Shown here in pieces: positions 32,311 through 34,905 of a DNA stretch of 34,905 bases. The notes under the pieces were generated by a model that made no database searches, was not told the origin of the DNA, and saw only the letters and a program-made list of their open reading frames with translations. The DNA is from Chitinophagales bacterium (GTDB lineage Bacteria; Bacteroidota; Bacteroidia; Chitinophagales; UBA2359). The stretch covers positions 8,684 through 43,588 of the forward strand of contig JAHDIA010000002.1 of assembly GCA_020631035.1 (NCBI GenBank). Direction: 5' to 3'. Every line of letters begins with the position of its first letter. The stretch's first letter is position 1. The translations under genes and the position numbers were made by a program.

Positions 32311-33206
32311 TTGTGTTGATTCCTTTGTTTTTCGATTTCCTCTTTGATGCGTTTGTTTTCCTCTTTTTCCTCGTCCAACCAGACCAAGGCGGTATGCAAA
32401 TACTCATAATACCACGCCCAGTAATCGCCTTTATATTGGCGACCCAAACGGGTAATAACTGATTTCCATCGCCGCTTGGGTCCCTTCTTTCGAGGGTCGT
32501 CAAAATTGGGGCCCTCAGCCTCTAATTGTTCGAGGCTTTTCTCGCTTGGATCGTCGAATATTTCGTACTTCTTTTGTAGGTACTCAAAGCAACCTCTAAC
32601 GTATTGGAAGTTCGCAAATAAGAGCGCACTGTCTACACCTTCGAGAGCTTGCATTCTTTGCCCTATGAGCTGAGGGACGAGCTTCTCTCGCTTGTCGATT
32701 TTTCTTTCTTGTTCGGGATCGCTGAGGGGACGAGCTGGGCGGGCAACAATGGCGAGCATTCTTAGCAAATATTGGGGCTTGTCTGTATGTACATATTTGA
32801 ACAGAGCGTCGTCGAGTTCGGCAAATTCGCCCAGTGTACCATTGCCCAACAATGAGGCGGGCATATAGTAGAATGTACCATCGTGCTTGAATTCTTTGAA
32901 TGGTGTATGTCCGAATGGTGTGCTATACATCCATTCTATTTGTGGTAAGAGGAACAGGGCTGAGGCATCGTCGAGCTGGATGTTTGCGCTTTTGTATTCG
33001 ATGCCCTTGATCCCGTTTTTGATAAGGGCTTCAAGGATTTGTTTTTGGGCCTTAAATTCGCCCTTTCCCGCCGCTTGTAGCTTTGGCGCAATGTCGTACA
33101 TACTTTTGTATCCTACACCTCGCCACGATTGTGGCAATTGTATTGGTTGTTTGAGGACTTTCTTTTTTTTGCCCTCGGTGTACTCTATTGCTAGGGTTAT
33201 AGCCAT
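32307..33206 (-). CDS. First gene of tail operon, possible tail assembly protein
   Basis: A 299-residue basic soluble protein. The N-terminus (PIQLPQSWRGVGYKSMYDIA) resembles the short LPxSW motif found in hypothetical proteins encoded before tape measure genes in Bacteroidota phages, which are suggested tail assembly chaperones. The C-terminus is a long charged helix (EEKEENKRIKEEIEKQRNQH). It is the first gene of the tail operon and has the candidate late-promoter motif 27 bp upstream. No membrane or catalytic motif is visible. The tail-chaperone idea is an inference and not certain. Confidence 0.55.
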   Translation of the reverse strand: MAITLAIEYTEGKKKKVLKQPIQLPQSWRGVGYKSMYDIAPKLQAAGKGEFKAQKQILEALIKNGIKGIEYKSANIQLDDASALFLLPQIEWMYSTPFGHTPFKEFKHDGTFYYMPASLLGNGTLGEFAELDDALFKYVHTDKPQYLLRMLAIVARPARPLSDPEQERKIDKREKLVPQLIGQRMQALEGVDSALLFANFQYVRGCFEYLQKKYEIFDDPSEKSLEQLEAEGPNFDDPRKKGPKRRWKSVITRLGRQYKGDYWAWYYEYLHTALVWLDEEKEENKRIKEEIEKQRNQHK

Positions 33207-33233
33207 TGGCGCAAATTAGACCAATAGGCATTC

Positions 33234-33251
33234 AGAAAAAACGACAAAAAA
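33234..33251 (-). promoter_or_regulatory. Candidate late-promoter motif, tail operon
   Basis: Plus-strand AGAAAAAACGACAAAAAA, 27 bp upstream of ATG 33206. It shares the core GAAAAAACGACAA with the motifs before the terminase and head operons. Confidence 0.55.
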
Positions 33252-33280
33252 AGCCCGCCTAATTTTTAGGCGGGCTTTTC
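33247..33280. terminator. Bidirectional intrinsic terminator
   Basis: The arms AAAAGCCCGCCTAA (33249-33262) and TTAGGCGGGCTTTT (33266-33279) with a 3-nt loop. The stem contains the TAG stop of the 83-residue gene, and it separates that gene from the tail operon. Confidence 0.8.
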
Positions 33281-33510
33281 TGTATTTCAATTACTTGTTC
33301 CTCGAAATCAAAAGTTATATGGATGTCGTCATATTTTTTATTTTGTTGAATTGAGCTGGAGGAAACCTCCCAGCCCAACATTTCAAAATATTGTGAACTT
33401 GCATTTAAGATGTCGCAATTAGAATGAAAACTTTTTAGTTTTGCCTTTAGATTATTAACACCAGTATAATCTTCTCTTTTCCCATCTTCTCTTATCAATG
33501 TGAATCGCAT
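33259..33510 (-). CDS. Hypothetical small protein
   Basis: An 83-residue protein, mixed alpha/beta (MRFTLIREDGKREDYTGVNN, then a helical KLKSFHSNCDIL, then a beta-rich end IHITFDFEEQVIEI). No family is recognised. The stop codon is inside the terminator stem, so transcription and translation end together. It lies between the HNH locus and the tail operon, in a short gene-poor stretch. Start ATG 33510. Whether it belongs to the phage core or is cargo cannot be decided. Confidence 0.5.
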   Translation of the reverse strand: MRFTLIREDGKREDYTGVNNLKAKLKSFHSNCDILNASSQYFEMLGWEVSSSSIQQNKKYDDIHITFDFEEQVIEIQKSPPKN

Positions 33511-33604
33511 AGTTTCTATTTTTTAGAACACATTACATTTTCTGAAATCCTTCCCAATATGGGACGAATGCAATGTATTGGTTTTGATAAAGTTACGCAA
33601 AAAT

Positions 33605-33665
33605 GTCGCTCGTGGAATGAAATTGGCATAATATAAATCGTCGTCAAGTTCATTCCACGGGCGAC
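33605..33665. repeat. 17-bp inverted repeat containing the right-hand 12-nt word
   Basis: GTCGCTCGTGGAATGAA (33605-33621) and TTCATTCCACGGGCGAC (33649-33665) form a 17-bp stem with one G-T pair and a 27-nt loop. The exact complement word CATTCCACGGGC is at 33651-33662 (plus strand) and a one-base variant of its partner is at 33608-33619. It follows the HNH stop codon in transcription order. Confidence 0.75.
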
Positions 33666-33686
33666 TTGTGGGCTGGTTCTTCGGGA

Positions 33687-34349
33687 TCAGTCCACTTTTA
33701 TGATACGGCGTAGGTTGTGGAGTATTTTGTCCTTACGCTCCAAGGTGGATGCTTTTATAAGCTTGTAGAATTGTAACAAACTAAGATCGCCTTTTAGGGC
33801 GTTGCATTCTCTACAACACCAATACTTATTCAGTGGAGCTATAATATTTATAAAGGCGTCGTTTAATTGCTTCAATCTACAACGAGGGACGAGGTGATCT
33901 TTGGTTCTGTTTTGCTCCGTTGTACGTATCTCACAATACACACATTTTTTACGAGTCATTTTACTACTTTTTTGTAAGTAGGTCAATGTCCAAAGATTTA
34001 GTAAACTGATTTCTTCCGAGATGGCGGGGTCAACTCTATAGTTGTTAATGTTGCCGTGTCCCGTTGCTGGGGCCGTGGAATGGGCTTGAGTTCTCATAAC
34101 TGTTGCTTTTGTAGGGTTAAGTAAACTTAAAGGCCCAGTCGCCAAACTTTGCCATTCCACGGGCTTTATAAGTTTAAACGAACTGGGCACAGTTGTTCCG
34201 TTATCGAAATATTTGTTCGATGCCCGTGGAATGTACGACCAAATATATTGCATATATGGACCATATGCCAATATGATTTGTAAACGCACCCAAAACGAGC
34301 ATAAACGGTTGATTTGGCTTTGTAAGCCGCTTTTTTGAAAATCTTTCAT
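33687..34349 (-). CDS. HNH endonuclease, right copy, with a nested insertion at its N-terminus
   Basis: A 220-residue open frame. The C-terminal 120 residues (from NNYRVDPAIS) are homologous to the left HNH protein: CVYC, DHLVPRC, N, CCRECNALKG, so the same zinc-HNH nuclease fold. The first about 98 residues have no counterpart in the left copy and are encoded by DNA that contains a complete second RNA-type element (words at 34222-34233, 34153-34164 and 34071-34082). The frame happens to stay open across the insertion. An alternative ATG at 34097 would give a 136-residue protein. Which start is used is uncertain. The ATG at 34349 directly follows the third copy of the word in the outer element. 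Confidence 0.7.
   Translation of the reverse strand: MKDFQKSGLQSQINRLCSFWVRLQIILAYGPYMQYIWSYIPRASNKYFDNGTTVPSSFKLIKPVEWQSLATGPLSLLNPTKATVMRTQAHSTAPATGHGNINNYRVDPAISEEISLLNLWTLTYLQKSSKMTRKKCVYCEIRTTEQNRTKDHLVPRCRLKQLNDAFINIIAPLNKYWCCRECNALKGDLSLLQFYKLIKASTLERKDKILHNLRRIIKVD
34071..34271 (-). ncRNA. Nested RNA element inside the right HNH gene
   Basis: On the minus strand, TTG (34269-34271), 21 nt, then TATATTTG (34240-34247), then exactly 6 nt, then the 12-nt word CATTCCACGGGC (34222-34233), its exact complement at 34153-34164, and a one-mismatch copy at 34071-34082, immediately before the HNH homology begins. Stems ATCGAA/TTCGAT and GCCCAGT/ACTGGGC, and a TTAAACTTA/TAAGTTTA pair crossing the latter, suggest a pseudoknotted fold. 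The same layout as the other two elements, but with a different scaffold sequence. Confidence 0.6.
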
Positions 34350-34554
34350 TCTCGGTGATTGATTTTAGTGAGTAAATAAAAAACGGGGCAAAGTCCCCTA
34401 CAATCACCGAGAAATGTTGTAGTCCACCAATGGCAATGCCAAAAGGTAGATAAAGGAGAAATTGCCCCAAATCTTAGTTTTGAGTATCAGTATACACAAT
34501 GGAATATAGCCGTTCCATTAGCGGTTTACAATCGTTTCTCGGTGATTGTTAATA
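34350..34554 (-). ncRNA. HNH-associated structured RNA leader (right copy)
   Basis: Same scaffold as the left copy. On the minus strand the word CAATCACCGAGA lies at 34537-34548, its complement at 34401-34412, and the third copy at 34350-34361 directly before the start codon. The 6-bp hairpin ACAATC/GATTGT with a 10-nt loop, the AATGG/CCATT hairpin, and the GGGGCAATTTCTCC/GGGGACTTTGCCCC stem with a T-tract are all conserved, while the loop word differs from the left copy and its complement changes with it. Confidence 0.75.
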
Positions 34555-34585
34555 CAAATATAACAAAGATTTTCAAAAACCCAAA
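34555..34585 (-). promoter_or_regulatory. Promoter of right HNH-associated RNA
   Basis: On the minus strand TTTG (34582-34585), exactly 19 nt, TATATTTG (34555-34562), then 6 nt to the word. Identical spacing to the left element. The -33 box lies inside the 3' flank of the edge-cut gene. Confidence 0.7.
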
Positions 34586-34588
34586 CCA

Positions 34589-34905
34589 TTAATAGGCGGC
34601 AATCTTTTGATAAGTAACCACGTAGGTTGTGGTTTCGTTCAACCAAATATCATTTACAATAATGATGTCGCTATTGGTTGGTGAGTTGGGCGAGGGGCTT
34701 TCTCTATGTGTACCGCCCACAATTATCGGATAATCTATGTATTGCGATGCCTGTCTCAACATCGTATCCCCTTCAAAAAACCAACGAGTAAAAAATATAG
34801 GCAATTGATGCGCTGAGTCTGGTTCGCCCAATTCGTCTAAACTATCTACGTGCCATTGTGTAGTGTCTTCACCTCTATAGTAATGGTGATGGTCATGTAA
34901 ACGGT
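34589..34905 (-). CDS. Protein of unknown function, 5' end cut by window edge
   Basis: About 105 codons of a minus-strand gene are visible; the frame is open to the right edge and no start is seen inside. The visible part is acidic with His-rich upstream residues (DHHHYYRGEDTTQ) and ends in TTTYVVTYQKIAAY. No motif or family is recognised. The stop codon at 34589-34591 lies 4 bp before the -33 box of the HNH-associated RNA promoter, so the RNA element begins immediately after this gene. It may be an accessory or structural gene. Confidence 0.5.
   Translation of the reverse strand, partial: RLHDHHHYYRGEDTTQWHVDSLDELGEPDSAHQLPIFFTRWFFEGDTMLRQASQYIDYPIIVGGTHRESPSPNSPTNSDIIIVNDIWLNETTTYVVTYQKIAAY

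Overview
The window looks like about 35 kb of a temperate, long-tailed (siphovirus-like) phage or prophage of a Bacteroidota host. The evidence for the host is Bacteroidota-type promoter boxes (TTTG or TTG, about 19-21 nt, then TATATTTG), weak or absent Shine-Dalgarno sequences, and AT-rich intergenic DNA. The evidence for a phage is a terminase large subunit with all its motifs, a probable small terminase subunit, a prohead protease/scaffold followed by a probable capsid gene, a 1256-residue tape measure protein in a tail operon, a primase-helicase, a small HTH repressor and a tyrosine recombinase. No portal gene is recognised here; it may lie beyond an edge.

Layout. 1-4218 (minus): head genes (coiled-coil protein cut by the edge, probable capsid, protease/scaffold) preceded by a secreted cysteine-rich protein. 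4274-9773: accessory genes of mostly unknown function, including a plus-strand di-haem cytochrome c peroxidase-like gene, a cluster of TGTTAC repeats, and a cassette-like tandem array of identical 61-residue membrane proteins separated by GC-rich hairpins. 9840-15771: replication and lysogeny module (palindromic GTAGTTGT-rich array that may be an origin, primase-helicase, divergent repressor, integrase, second GTAGT array). 15877-17091: three small plus-strand genes. 17121-17413: a five-repeat CRISPR array with no cas genes. 17565-18363: a structured noncoding element with an HNH gene. 18527-21261 (minus): terminase operon. 21309-22701: a repressor-type promoter/operator, an orphan terminator and a plus-strand accessory gene. 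22779-33206 (minus): tail operon with start/stop overlaps. 33259-34905: a small gene, a second HNH locus and a gene cut by the edge.

Regulation. Three late operons (starts at 4218, 21261, 33206) each carry the core GAAAAAACGACAA 27-40 bp upstream, a candidate late-promoter element. A 14-bp palindrome TTTCAAATTTGAAA, or a close variant, sits at four control regions, including directly before the repressor start codon, and is a candidate repressor operator.

The most novel signal is a family of HNH-associated noncoding elements. In each of three copies a TATATTTG box is followed, after exactly 6 nt, by a 12-nt word. An exact reverse complement of the word lies 69-136 nt further on, and a second copy lies before or near the HNH reading frame. 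In two copies the surrounding scaffold is conserved while the words differ and their complementarity is kept, which is strong evidence for base pairing. The third copy is nested inside the right-hand HNH gene. I do not recognise this arrangement as a named RNA family.
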